Origin: Streptomyces tricolor
GTDB taxonomy: Bacteria; Actinomycetota; Actinomycetes; Streptomycetales; Streptomycetaceae
DNA: 36,251 nucleotides
Assembly: GCF_002155905.1 (NCBI RefSeq)
Contig: NZ_MUMF01000162.1
Span: 1 to 36,251, forward strand
Direction: 5' to 3'
Part shown: one piece after another, positions 15,346 through 22,847 of the stretch
Numbering within the stretch: position 1 is the first letter of the stretch
Layout: the number at the start of each line of letters is the position of its first letter
Program-made: the position numbers and the translations under genes
Notes under the pieces: model-generated
The model's input: the letters and a program-made list of their open reading frames with translations, nothing else
Told to the model about the DNA's origin: nothing
The model's database searches: none

Positions 15346-15735
15346 ATGGCGTACGACCGGATGAAGGTCGAGGTGGCGGCGCCCTTCGGTGAGACCGTGG
15401 AGCGGGTGCGCACCGCACTGGCGGAGCAGGGCTTCGGTGTGCTGACCGAGATCGACGTGACGGCGACGCTGCGTGCGAAACTCGGCGCCGAGATGGAGGA
15501 CTACCTGATCCTGGGCGCCTGCAACCCGCCGCTCGCTCACCGGGCACTGGAGACAGACCGGTCGATCGGGCTGTTGCTGCCCTGCAACGTCGTCGTCCGC
15601 AGCGCAGGCGACCGGACCGTCGTCCAGGTGCTGGACCCGCAGTCCATGGTCGATCTCACCCGGCTGGAGGCCCTGAAACCGGTGGCCGATGAAGCGGCCG
15701 CCCGGCTGCAGGCGGCCCTGGCGTCGCTCGCGTGA
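15346..15735 (+). CDS. DUF302 family protein
   Basis: The 129-residue protein matches the DUF302 fold: YDRMKVEVAAPFGETVERVR, LAEQGFGVLTEIDVTATLRA, LGACNPPLAHRALETDRSIG, LLLPCNVVVRS and a C-terminal helix. The family is small, soluble and often linked to sulfur or copper genes; a conserved Cys in the GACNPP loop is present here and a second lies in LPCNVVV. The biochemical function is not established. AAAGGAGA precedes the ATG. A CsoR-type operator lies 53 nt upstream, and the csoR-like and methyltransferase genes are just before it on the same strand. Confidence 0.85.
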   Translation: MAYDRMKVEVAAPFGETVERVRTALAEQGFGVLTEIDVTATLRAKLGAEMEDYLILGACNPPLAHRALETDRSIGLLLPCNVVVRSAGDRTVVQVLDPQSMVDLTRLEALKPVADEAAARLQAALASLA

Positions 15736-15892
15736 CGCTGCGGGCGCGGCAGTAGGCGGGCTGCGGAGCGGGCCCTGCGCACACCCGGGGTGGTCTCGGG
15801 GATTGCGGTCAGTCCGTGCGGCAGCCGATGAGCGTCGAGGCGGCCGGCCGGAAGGCGGTGCCGGTGAGCGCCCTGGCCAGGACCGTGATGAG

Positions 15893-17494
15893 TCAGCCGT
15901 GAGCGGCGATGAGCTGGTCCAGGCGGACGCCGGGGAAGTCGCGCTGGAGGAGGTCGGCCTGCCAGTGGTTGCGGAAGAGGGCGAGCTGGGCCTTGTCGCG
16001 GACGCGGGTGAGCGCCTCGCCCCTGATCCGGGAACGGCCCAGCGCCTCGGCGCCGGCCGCATCGGTGGCCAGTGCGAGGCGGTACGGCAGTGGCTCCAGC
16101 CTGACCGGGGCGGAGAACTCGCCCGCCATCCGGGCGGTGACCACCTCGAACTGCATCGGGCCGACCGCGGCCAGGACGGGGGCCTGTTCGCCGCGCAGAT
16201 CGGAGACGAGCACCTGCACCACGCCCTCCTCGTCCAGTTGGGCGATACTCCGTCGGAACTGCTTGGAGCGGCTGACGTCGACGGGCCGGGCGACGGCGAA
16301 GTGCTCGGGTGCGAAGGAGGGGATGGGCGGGAAGACGGCGGCCTGGCCCGCGTAGAGAGTGTCGCCCACCCGAAGGCTGTGGGCGTTGACCAGGCCGACC
16401 ACGTCGCCGGGGTAGGCGATGTCGACGGTGGAGCGGTCCTGTCCGAACAGGCTGTGCGCGTACTTGGTGGCGAACGGTCTTCCGGTGGCGGCGCGCGTGA
16501 GGGTCATGCCGCGTTCGAAGACGCCGGAGCACACCCGTATGAAGGCGATCCGGTCTCGGTGCCCGGGGTTCATGTTCGCCTGCACCTTGAACACCAGCCC
16601 CGCGAATGGCGCGTCGACGGGGCGGGTGCCGCCGCCCGCCAGCTCCCGCGGCCCCGGGGGCGGGGCGAGGTCGATGACGGCCTCCAGCAGCAGGCGTACG
16701 CCGATGTTGGATATGGCCGCGCCGAAGAACACCGGCGTGGTCCGGCCCGCCAGGAACGCCTCCTGGTCGTGCACGGCGCCGGCGGCCCGCAGCAGCTCCA
16801 GCTCCTCCACCGCCTGGTCCCAGTCCGTGCCCTCCTCGGCCGCTGCCTGCTCGGCCGGGATCGCTTCCTCGACGGCCTCCTGGGCTCCGCCCAGGGTGCG
16901 GGTATAGCGCAGCATCTGACCGGGCGTTCGTACGGCGATCAGGCCGCGCAGATTCCCGGCGTCCCCGACCGGCCAGGTGACCGGGGTGGGCCTGAGGCGG
17001 AACTCGCGCTCGATCTCGTCCAGCAGCTGCAGCGCCTCACGACCGGGCCGGTCCCACTTGTTGACAAACGTGATCACGGGAATGCCGCGGTGGCGGCAGA
17101 CGTCGAAGAGCTTGCGGGTCTGCTCCTCCAGGCCCTTGGCCGCGTCGATGAGCATCACCGCGCAGTCCACCGCGGCCAGGACGCGATAGGTGTCCTCGGA
17201 GAAGTCCGCGTGGCCGGGGGTGTCCAGCAGGTTGAGCACGCACCCGCGGTGCGCGAACTGCAGCACGGCGGCGGTGATCGAGATGCCGCGGGCCTTCTCC
17301 ATCTCCATCCAGTCCGAGGCCACCCGACGCCTACCCGCCTTGCCGTGTACCGCCCCTGCCCTGGTGATGGCGTGGGCGTGCAGCGCGAGAGCCTCGGTGA
17401 GGGTGGACTTGCCCGCGTCGGGATGGCTGATCACCGCGAAGGTGCGCCGCCGCGCCGCCTCATGGGCCGCAGCCGCTCTGACGTCCGGGATCAC
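15893..17494 (-). CDS. prfC: Peptide chain release factor 3
   Basis: RF3 is a translational GTPase that removes RF1/RF2 from the ribosome after termination. The 533-residue protein has the RF3-type G domain: G1 SHPDAGKST (23-31), G2 RGISIT (69-74), G3 DTPGH (91-95) and G4 NKWD (145-148). Domain II follows (FAGLVFKVQANMNPGHRDRI) and a C-terminal RF3 domain (VGPMQFEVVTARMAGEFSAP). The GTG start has GGAGG about 8 nt upstream. It stands alone: the DUF302 gene converges on it and about 620 bp without genes lie upstream. Length and motifs are complete, with no sign of decay. Confidence 0.93.
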   Translation of the reverse strand: MIPDVRAAAAHEAARRRTFAVISHPDAGKSTLTEALALHAHAITRAGAVHGKAGRRRVASDWMEMEKARGISITAAVLQFAHRGCVLNLLDTPGHADFSEDTYRVLAAVDCAVMLIDAAKGLEEQTRKLFDVCRHRGIPVITFVNKWDRPGREALQLLDEIEREFRLRPTPVTWPVGDAGNLRGLIAVRTPGQMLRYTRTLGGAQEAVEEAIPAEQAAAEEGTDWDQAVEELELLRAAGAVHDQEAFLAGRTTPVFFGAAISNIGVRLLLEAVIDLAPPPGPRELAGGGTRPVDAPFAGLVFKVQANMNPGHRDRIAFIRVCSGVFERGMTLTRAATGRPFATKYAHSLFGQDRSTVDIAYPGDVVGLVNAHSLRVGDTLYAGQAAVFPPIPSFAPEHFAVARPVDVSRSKQFRRSIAQLDEEGVVQVLVSDLRGEQAPVLAAVGPMQFEVVTARMAGEFSAPVRLEPLPYRLALATDAAGAEALGRSRIRGEALTRVRDKAQLALFRNHWQADLLQRDFPGVRLDQLIAAHG

Positions 17495-18115
17495 CGCACC
17501 GCCTCCGCACCGGTGATGGCAGCCGCCACGGCGCCATGAGCCGGGTGAGGCATCCGAACCGAGAGTGGACGACGCCGTACGCCGACGTCCGCTCCCGGCA
17601 CGGGTATGTGCACCGTGCGGCGACCTCGACCCGGTACGTGCCCCATGCAGCCAGTTCCTTGTGCCTGTTCGTCAGTCTCCGGATCGGGGTGTCCTCTGCT
17701 CAACGGAGTCGAGAGCTCGGGGCAGATGTTCCTTCGCCGGGCGGTTCCTCCATATTCCATGGTGTCCGCCTGCTGGTCCACGGCCTGACCACATCTGATC
17801 GTGGATCGGCGACGTGCGAGCGGTCACGCCTTCAGGGCGCCATGCGCTCGCCGGGCTGGAGTAATGCGGCGGAGCTCCTCTTGATCGCCCTCAGAGATTC
17901 GGCGCCCGCGCGATCGGGTCAGGGCGCTGTCGACCGTTCCTGATACGAAGGCGCAGCCGCGACCTCGACCGCGCTGAACCGGCGGCCTGACCTTCCGCCC
18001 CAGCTGGCCCGTACCTTGGCGGCGTGCCGACCGGCCCACCCAGTTGGCCACATGCTCGGGCAGCGGAGCACCGACGCGTCGGGATGGCCGCGAGCGGGCA
18101 TGCGGCGAGAAGCGC
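17495..18115. other. Gene-free stretch upstream of prfC
   Basis: These 621 bases hold no frame with convincing codon bias or a recognisable protein. A - strand frame at 17824-18051 contains EGDQEELRRITPARRAHG, which faintly recalls an IS630-type transposase start, but it is too short and isolated to call. The prfC promoter should lie near 17500-17600. I see nothing else there. Confidence 0.5.
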
Positions 18116-18367
18116 CTACGACTTCGCGTCCATCACGCCGGCCCGCCAGAGCCCGATGACGGCTGCCACCACACCGCCCGCCAGGTAGAAAACGGAGTGA
18201 CCGCCGGGGAGGACCTCCAGGTCGCTGAACTCCTCGATCCAGTTCACCACGATGACCACCAGGCTCAGGCAGAACAGGGACCATCCGAAGATCCTGTTCG
18301 GCACGGACCGGGTGTGCACCCTCCCGATCTTGACCTTGTTGTGCTTGATGCTGCTGCTGTCGCTCAT
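18116..18367 (-). CDS. Small two-TM membrane protein coupled to lgt
   Basis: The 83-residue protein has a basic start (KHNKVKIGRVHTRSVPNRIF) and two hydrophobic helices, about 27-43 (GWSLFCLSLVVIVVNWI) and 57-76 (VFYLAGGVVAAVIGLWRAG), with a short acidic link (EEFSDLEVLPGGHS). The topology is probably N-in, C-in. The ATG at 18367 overlaps the lgt stop in ATGA, so translation is coupled to Lgt. No known family. Context suggests a partner of lipoprotein modification or the metal island. Confidence 0.7.
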   Translation of the reverse strand: MSDSSSIKHNKVKIGRVHTRSVPNRIFGWSLFCLSLVVIVVNWIEEFSDLEVLPGGHSVFYLAGGVVAAVIGLWRAGVMDAKS

Positions 18368-19227
18368 GCGCTCGCCTTCTCCGCTGCGGGGGCATCCGCC
18401 CCGGTGTCCCTCTGCGTGATGTCCTCCACGCCCGGGCGCCGCCGGGCCGAGATGACCAGGTAGGCGACGGCGCCGGCGAACACCGCGACCGAGGTCCAGT
18501 TGTTCAGCCGCAGGCCCAGGAACTGGTGCGCCTCGTCGATCCGCAGGTACTCGATCCAGAACCGGCCCGCGGTGTACGCGGCCACGTAGAGCGCGAAGGC
18601 CCGTCCGTGGCCCATGGCGAAGCGCGCGCCGGCCCAGATGACCAGTACCGCGACGCCCACGTCCCACAGCGACTCGTACAGGAAGGTGGGGTGGAACGTC
18701 GCCACGTCCGCGTAGCCCTCAGGTCGCTTGTCCGGGGAGATCTCCAGGCCCCAGGGGAGGGTCGTCGGGCGGCCGAAGAGTTCCTGGTTGAACCAGTTGC
18801 CCCACCGCCCGATGGCCTGCGCGATGGCGATGCCGGGCGCGACCGCGTCCGCGTACGCCGGGAACGAGACCCCGTGGCGGCGGCACGCGATCCAGGCGCC
18901 GAGGCCGCCCAGCGCGATGGCGCCCCAGATGCCGAGGCCGCCCTCCCAGACGTACAGGGCCTTGATGGGCTCGCCGCCCTCGCCGAAGTACGCGTCCGGG
19001 CTGGTGATCACGTGGTAAATGCGGCCGCCGACGAGCCCGAAGGGCACGGCCCAGATGGCGATGTCGGCGACCGTCTCCTTCTTGCCGCCGCGGGCCACCC
19101 AGCGGCGCGTGCCGAGCCAGACGGCGACGAAGACGCCGATGATGATGCAGAAGGCGTACGCCCTGAGCGGTACCGGACCCAGGTACAGGACTCCGGTCGA
19201 GGGGCTGGGCAGTGCGGCGAGTTGCAT
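18364..19227 (-). CDS. lgt: Prolipoprotein diacylglyceryl transferase
   Basis: Lgt attaches diacylglycerol to the lipobox cysteine of prolipoproteins, the first step of lipoprotein maturation at the membrane. The 287-residue protein has about seven hydrophobic segments and the signature GRWGNWFNQELFG (R141, N144, E149), Y24 in LRAYAFC, H72 in GRIYHVIT, and the C-terminal GRFWIEYLR segment. Seven nucleotides separate the ATG from a good -10 (TATAGT, 19234-19239), so the mRNA is probably leaderless. The palindrome at 19250-19262 covers the -35/spacer region. Streptomyces usually carry a housekeeping lgt elsewhere, so this may be a second, regulated copy. Confidence 0.93.
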   Translation of the reverse strand: MQLAALPSPSTGVLYLGPVPLRAYAFCIIIGVFVAVWLGTRRWVARGGKKETVADIAIWAVPFGLVGGRIYHVITSPDAYFGEGGEPIKALYVWEGGLGIWGAIALGGLGAWIACRRHGVSFPAYADAVAPGIAIAQAIGRWGNWFNQELFGRPTTLPWGLEISPDKRPEGYADVATFHPTFLYESLWDVGVAVLVIWAGARFAMGHGRAFALYVAAYTAGRFWIEYLRIDEAHQFLGLRLNNWTSVAVFAGAVAYLVISARRRPGVEDITQRDTGADAPAAEKASA

Positions 19228-19233
19228 ATCCGC

Positions 19234-19262
19234 ACTATAGGCGATTCAGCTAAGTAGATTAG
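19234..19262 (-). promoter_or_regulatory. lgt promoter with CTAA-N5-TTAG palindrome (site A)
   Basis: On the - strand TATAGT (19239 to 19234) is a strong -10 and lies 6 nt before the lgt ATG. The palindrome CTAAGTAGATTAG at 19250-19262 sits where the -35 and spacer would be, and also inside the last codons of lnt. A protein bound there would block RNA polymerase, so repression is the likely mode. Confidence 0.7.
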
Positions 19263-20841
19263 TAAATTGCCGGTCATGCTCGGACCCACCGTCGGTCGTC
19301 GTGGGCGGGACGGCAACGCGCCGGGCGCGCCGTACGAACAGCAGGAGCCCGACGAGCACGGGCGCCCCCAGCAGCACCTCGGGCCATACGCCGAGCCACT
19401 CGGAGAGGGTGAGCTGCGAAGCGAGCGGCACGCGCTCCACCAGGTGACCGCCACGCCAGGTCCCCAGCCGGTCCATGACCTGTCCGTCCGGCCCGACGAT
19501 GGCGCTGACCCCGCTCGTCGAGGCGAGGGCGACCGCGCGTCCGTACTCGATCGCGCGGATGCGGGCCATCGCGAGCTGCTGCTCGGACTGCCCGGCCTGG
19601 ATGCCGCGCTCGTACGTCGCGTTGTTCGTCTGGACGACGAGGAGGTTGGCGCCCGCCCGTACGGTGTCGCGGACCCGGTCGTCGTACGCGATCTCGTAGC
19701 AGATCACGTCACCGAGCCGCGCCCGCCCCGCCTCCAGTGGGGCCGTCGAGGTGCCCGGCAGCAGGTCGCGGGGGATGAGTTGGAGCGCGCCGAGACCGCC
19801 GAGGAGCGAGCGTGCCGGGATGTACTCGCCGAAGGGGACGAGCTGGCGCTTGGCATACCAGGAGGCCGGGCCCTGGCCGGGCAGCCACAGCTGGCCGGCG
19901 TTGTAGGCCCGGTCGCCGGGGGCTTCCAGCATGGCGCCGATCAGGAGGGGGCTGTCCAGTTCCCGGACCGAGTCGGCGACCAGCGAGCCGAGCTCCGGAT
20001 TGCGTCCCGGATCGCCGTCGAGGGAGTTCTCCGGCCACAGGACGACGTCCGGACGTGGGACCTCGCCGCGACGTACGGCGTCGGCCAGGGCCTTGGTCTC
20101 ACGGGCATGGTTTTGTGCGACGCCGCGCACTCGGGCCTGCTCCTCCAGCGTGCGCTCGCGTTCGACGTTGCCCTGGACGACGGCGACCACGGCGCTCGGC
20201 CCGGATGGTCCCGGGGTGGGGAGGACGACCGGTGTCGTGATCAGGGCGACCGAGCCGAGGCCCACGGCCGCGCTGATGTGCCGACGGCCGCCGCGCCACT
20301 CCGTCACGCCGTACACCAGCAGTGATCCCAGGAGCGCGACGACGAAGGAGAGGGCTGGGCCGCCGCCGACTGCGGCCCAGCCCGCATAGGGGGCATCCGC
20401 CTGCGCGAAGGCCAGTCGTCCCCAGGGGAAGCCGCCGAGCGGGGCCCGACCACGTACCGCCTCCAGGGCCACCCACCACGCGGCGGTGTACAGCGGCCAG
20501 GCCGGCAGCGCGAGCAAGCGGGGCAGCGGCATCGCGGCGAGCGCGAAGAACAGGGCCTGGACCGCCGTGAGGGCGAGCCACGGGACCAGGCCGAGGTTCG
20601 CCAGCCAGATGATCAGCGGGGCGAGGAAGGCGAGGCCGAAGATCCCGCCCGCGGCGAAGGCGGACCGGGCGCGCCGCCCGTGCACCGCCATGATCAGCAG
20701 AGCCGGACCGAGCGGGGCCAGGAACCACCATCCGACCGGCGGGAACGAGGCGTAAAGCAGCAGTCCACCGGTGGAGGCCGCTGCCCAGGAACGGAGCGTG
20801 GCCGCACTGGGGCGGGGCACGCGCGGAGGACCGGCCCTCAC
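19246..20841 (-). CDS. lnt: Apolipoprotein N-acyltransferase
   Basis: Lnt adds the third acyl chain to the N-terminal cysteine of lipoproteins. The N-terminal part has several transmembrane helices (GLLLYASFPPVGWWFLAPLG, LTAVQALFFALAAMPLP). The C-terminal nitrilase domain has the catalytic Glu-Lys-Cys triad: E271 (LWPENSLDGD), K331 (WYAKRQLVPFGEYIP) and C381 (DVICYEIAYDD), matching the E. coli positions closely. Length 531 residues. The GTG at 20841 overlaps the stop of the upstream membrane gene in GTGA; an open frame further left is in that gene and is ignored. The final codons contain palindrome site A of the lgt promoter. Confidence 0.9.
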   Translation of the reverse strand: MRAGPPRVPRPSAATLRSWAAASTGGLLLYASFPPVGWWFLAPLGPALLIMAVHGRRARSAFAAGGIFGLAFLAPLIIWLANLGLVPWLALTAVQALFFALAAMPLPRLLALPAWPLYTAAWWVALEAVRGRAPLGGFPWGRLAFAQADAPYAGWAAVGGGPALSFVVALLGSLLVYGVTEWRGGRRHISAAVGLGSVALITTPVVLPTPGPSGPSAVVAVVQGNVERERTLEEQARVRGVAQNHARETKALADAVRRGEVPRPDVVLWPENSLDGDPGRNPELGSLVADSVRELDSPLLIGAMLEAPGDRAYNAGQLWLPGQGPASWYAKRQLVPFGEYIPARSLLGGLGALQLIPRDLLPGTSTAPLEAGRARLGDVICYEIAYDDRVRDTVRAGANLLVVQTNNATYERGIQAGQSEQQLAMARIRAIEYGRAVALASTSGVSAIVGPDGQVMDRLGTWRGGHLVERVPLASQLTLSEWLGVWPEVLLGAPVLVGLLLFVRRARRVAVPPTTTDGGSEHDRQFTNLLS

Positions 20842-21293
20842 GAAGGCACTGCGCAGACGTTCGCGGTGCGCAGTCGCCGGACCAGCGCATGGACGAGCAG
20901 GGCTACCGACGCCACGGCGAGCACCGGCTGCACCGGCGCGAAGTACGACAGGGCGCCGCTGACACCAATGGCCAGCACCACGAGCTTGTTGCAGATCGGA
21001 CAGCCGACCGCGAAGGCCGACAGCAGTCCCGCGCCGAGGGCGCGAACGGTACGGGGACGCTCGGGCGGCCCGGCCGCGGGGACGTCGGCCGGGCCGATGC
21101 GGACGTACGTGGCCACCAGGAGCCCCTCGAGCGCGGAGCTGACCAGCCACACCGGGTAGTTCCACCACAACACCGGAGTCATCCGCGTGTAGAAGGGGGT
21201 CGGTACGACGCCTGTTGGGACGCCGATGACGAGTGCGGCGATCAGTGTCACCGCTACTGCCACGACCCATCTGCGGGCGGGCCAGGTGCGCAT
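20838..21293 (-). CDS. Membrane protein with GCPICNK motif, upstream of lnt
   Basis: The 151-residue protein has about four hydrophobic segments: VVAVAVTLIAALVIGVPTGV, YPVWLVSSALEGLLVATYV, LGAGLLSAFAVGCPICNKLV and YFAPVQPVLAVASVALLVHA. The membrane-embedded CPIC pair (GCPICNK) is conserved in related actinobacterial proteins and looks like a redox or metal-binding dithiol. A GAGGAG motif 7 nt before the ATG at 21293 fixes the start; an earlier ATG at 21383 is in frame but lacks a ribosome-binding site. It is coupled to lnt by a GTGA overlap. I do not know a named family. The thiol pair and the CcdA/TlpA genes nearby suggest a redox or copper role. Confidence 0.75.
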   Translation of the reverse strand: MRTWPARRWVVAVAVTLIAALVIGVPTGVVPTPFYTRMTPVLWWNYPVWLVSSALEGLLVATYVRIGPADVPAAGPPERPRTVRALGAGLLSAFAVGCPICNKLVVLAIGVSGALSYFAPVQPVLAVASVALLVHALVRRLRTANVCAVPS

Positions 21294-21384
21294 GGGGCTG
21301 CTCCTCGGGATCGGACCGCCGACCGGAGGGCCCGGCGAACGGGGGGCGCCTAGGGACGTCTCCGGTCGGCGTCTGGCGGCCATG

Positions 21385-21405
21385 CTAAGTCACTAATCGC
21401 CTTAG
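21385..21405. promoter_or_regulatory. CTAA-N5-TTAG palindrome (site B) before the GCPICNK-lnt unit
   Basis: CTAATCGCCTTAG at 21393-21405 matches the 13-bp pattern, with an additional CTAAGT half-site at 21385-21390. It lies about 100 nt upstream of the GCPICNK gene start. Two overlapping half-site sets suggest cooperative binding. Confidence 0.6.
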
Positions 21406-21430
21406 TAGCAATGAGGGCTTGATCGATGGA

Positions 21431-21697
21431 TCAATGGCGAGAATGGCGGGGCCGAGGCTCGATGACGCGCTGGCCATGGGCAAGGCCGGTCATGCGTCGC
21501 TGGTAGGAGGCTGTGTCGATCCGTCCGTGCAGCAGTAGGCCGGCGCACCACCGCTCCTCATCCTCAAGCGCCGCGCGCCTGCCCCTGATACGGGACAGGG
21601 GAGGGCGCCGGCTCTGGTATGTGCTGACCAGCCGAGCTATGTCGTAGAAGATCGCGGCGAGAAGCAGGCCGCCGATCAGTATCGCTATCGCGGCCAT
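21431..21697 (-). CDS. Small membrane protein, intact copy 1 of duplicated pair
   Basis: The 88-residue protein has one N-terminal transmembrane segment (MAAIAILIGGLLLAAIFYDI), then a basic soluble tail (SRIRGRRAALEDEERWCAGLL, LHGRIDTASYQRRMTGLAHG). The end resembles a SHOCT-like helix (L-x-G-R-I-D-T-x-x-Y-Q-R-R). It lies 16 nt downstream of the CPIGM gene of copy 1, so the two form a unit. A related but decayed copy lies at 21984-22325. Function unknown. Confidence 0.65.
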   Translation of the reverse strand: MAAIAILIGGLLLAAIFYDIARLVSTYQSRRPPLSRIRGRRAALEDEERWCAGLLLHGRIDTASYQRRMTGLAHGQRVIEPRPRHSRH

Positions 21698-21713
21698 GGG
21701 ACCAAGGCCCAGT

Positions 21714-21920
21714 TCACAAGGTTTCGCGTGTGTCCTTCTGTGCGGCGCGCAGCTCGGCGACTTCCTTGCGCAGCTCGTCCAGCTCGGAGTGCGTCGCGGG
21801 TGAGTCGATCGAGCCGCTTCGCCGTGATGTGTGCAGCCCCCCGCGCGTCATGAACCACATCATCAGGCCCATGCCGATCGGGCAGGCCAGGAGGAGCAGT
21901 GGATAGAGGGACTGAGGCAT
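21714..21920 (-). CDS. Small CPIGM membrane protein, copy 1 (DUF2933-like)
   Basis: This 68-residue protein has one transmembrane helix with a conserved thiol and Met cluster (LLLLACPIGMGLMMWFMTRG), then a coiled-coil tail (ELDELRKEVAELRAAQKDT). It resembles DUF2933-type proteins, which occur in heavy-metal clusters; the C-P-x-x-M and Met-rich face suggest metal or thiol chemistry. GGAGG lies 6 nt before the ATG at 21920. Copy 2 (22348-22551) is about 70 percent identical over the first 30 residues and shares long stretches of identical DNA. Palindrome site C is 55 nt upstream of the start. Confidence 0.7.
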   Translation of the reverse strand: MPQSLYPLLLLACPIGMGLMMWFMTRGGLHTSRRSGSIDSPATHSELDELRKEVAELRAAQKDTRETL

Positions 21921-21974
21921 AGGGGCCTCCGGGTGCACTGTGGAGCGCTCATCGAAACCGCTGCACGGCTTCTA

Positions 21975-21987
21975 CTAAGTAGGCTAG
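21975..21987 (-). promoter_or_regulatory. Palindrome site C (CTAAGTAGGCTAG)
   Basis: The 13-bp palindrome with CTAGCC on the other half sits 55 nt upstream of the CPIGM copy 1 start. The 11-bp CTACTAAGTAG at its left is itself nearly symmetrical. Spacing to the start nearly equals that of site D (51 nt) at copy 2, as expected after duplication with the promoter. Confidence 0.7.
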
Positions 21988-22325
21988 ATGGGGGGAGGGG
22001 TACGTGCCAGCCTGCCGTGCCCATTGCGCCGTGTGGCGGCTTGGTCGCTAAGTGCATCTCTCGATGTCGCTCGCGTGCTGGTTGCGGTGTGACTGGTGAA
22101 GTTGACGGTGAGTTTCGTGGGCGTGGGCGGCGGAGGTGCGACGTCCGGGCCGCATTGCTGGGCATTTGGTCCGGGGGCGGTGCGGTCTGCGCGAGTGAGG
22201 CGCGCGCCTTCCCTTGCGGGGGTGAGAGGTGGGCGCCAGCTCTGGTGCGAGGTGACCGTGCGGGCCGTGGCGTAGAGGGTCGCGGCGAAGGGCAGTGCAG
22301 CGGTCACTGCCGCTGCCGTGGCCAT
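21984..22325 (-). pseudogene. Decayed copy 2 of the small membrane protein
   Basis: The frame from the ATG at 22325 begins MATAAAVTAALPFAATLYAT then ARTVTSHQSWRPPLTPAREG, which aligns with copy 1 (membrane segment, then D-I-A-R-L-V-S-T-Y-Q-S-R-R-P-P-L). After about residue 45 the similarity stops: the SHOCT-like end of copy 1 is missing and the rest is Pro/Thr-rich and unrelated. A start with a membrane segment and a foreign tail points to frameshift or deletion decay after duplication. Confidence 0.6.
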
Positions 22326-22347
22326 GGGGTTGTTGTCGCTCCCGGGC

Positions 22348-22551
22348 TCAGTTCCGCAAAGGCTGCGGCGTGTCCTTCTGCGCGGCGCGCAACTCCGCGA
22401 TCTCCCTGCGCAGCTCGTCAAGCTCGGCCCGGCTCGATGCCGAGTCGTTTCGCTGCAGCGCGTGCGAGCCTCCTCGCATCATGAACCACATCATCAGGCC
22501 CATGCCGATCGGGCAGGCCAGGAGGAGTAGCGGATACAGAACCTGAGGCAT
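22348..22551 (-). CDS. Small CPIGM membrane protein, copy 2 (DUF2933-like)
   Basis: This 67-residue paralogue of the copy 1 gene has the same build: LLLLACPIGMGLMMWFMMRG followed by the coiled coil ELDELRREIAELRAAQKDT. A stretch of roughly 47 bases is identical between the copies (about 21849-21895 and 22481-22527). GGGAGG precedes the ATG at 22551 by 6 nt. Palindrome site D is 51 nt upstream. Its partner gene has decayed, while this gene appears intact, so selection may act on this protein alone. Confidence 0.7.
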   Translation of the reverse strand: MPQVLYPLLLLACPIGMGLMMWFMMRGGSHALQRNDSASSRAELDELRREIAELRAAQKDTPQPLRN

Positions 22552-22601
22552 GGGGCCCCTCCCGGTGGGGTGTGGATCGCTCGCCGAACCCACGGAAGCT
22601 A

Positions 22602-22614
22602 CTAAGAAGTTTAG
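22602..22614 (-). promoter_or_regulatory. Palindrome site D (CTAAGAAGTTTAG)
   Basis: The 13-bp palindrome with full CTAA and TTAG arms lies 51 nt upstream of CPIGM copy 2, on the same side and at nearly the same distance as site C at copy 1. Confidence 0.7.
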
Positions 22615-22714
22615 ATAGTTGGGGGAGTTGGCGCCAGTCTCCCGATATCCATGCGCGGAAGGTGGCTGCGGGACTGTTACGTCCGGGGTGGGCTGGCTTG
22701 CTTGCGTCAGTCTA

Positions 22715-22727
22715 CTAACTTACTTAG
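22715..22727 (+). promoter_or_regulatory. Palindrome site E (CTAACTTACTTAG)
   Basis: The 13-bp palindrome lies in the divergent gap between CPIGM copy 2 and the DegT-type gene, 121 nt upstream of the latter's GTG. With site D 101 bp away it may be a two-site control region for both directions. Confidence 0.65.
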
Positions 22728-22847
22728 TGTGGCATCGCGTCCTCCGCCGGACCCCGCACGGGCGATCACCGGTTGGGATCTGGCCATCGCGCGTCACTCC
22801 GCGCCTCGGGGAAGTCTCGGGGGCCACCGACGGAAAGGGGGGAAGCC

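Noticed and set aside
15747-15892. Hydrophobic-looking fragment on the - strand downstream of prfC
   Set aside because: Too short and no recognisable motif.
17824-18051. Possible IS630-type transposase remnant on the - strand
   Set aside because: Only a faint resemblance over about 20 residues; no DDE motifs, no inverted repeats.
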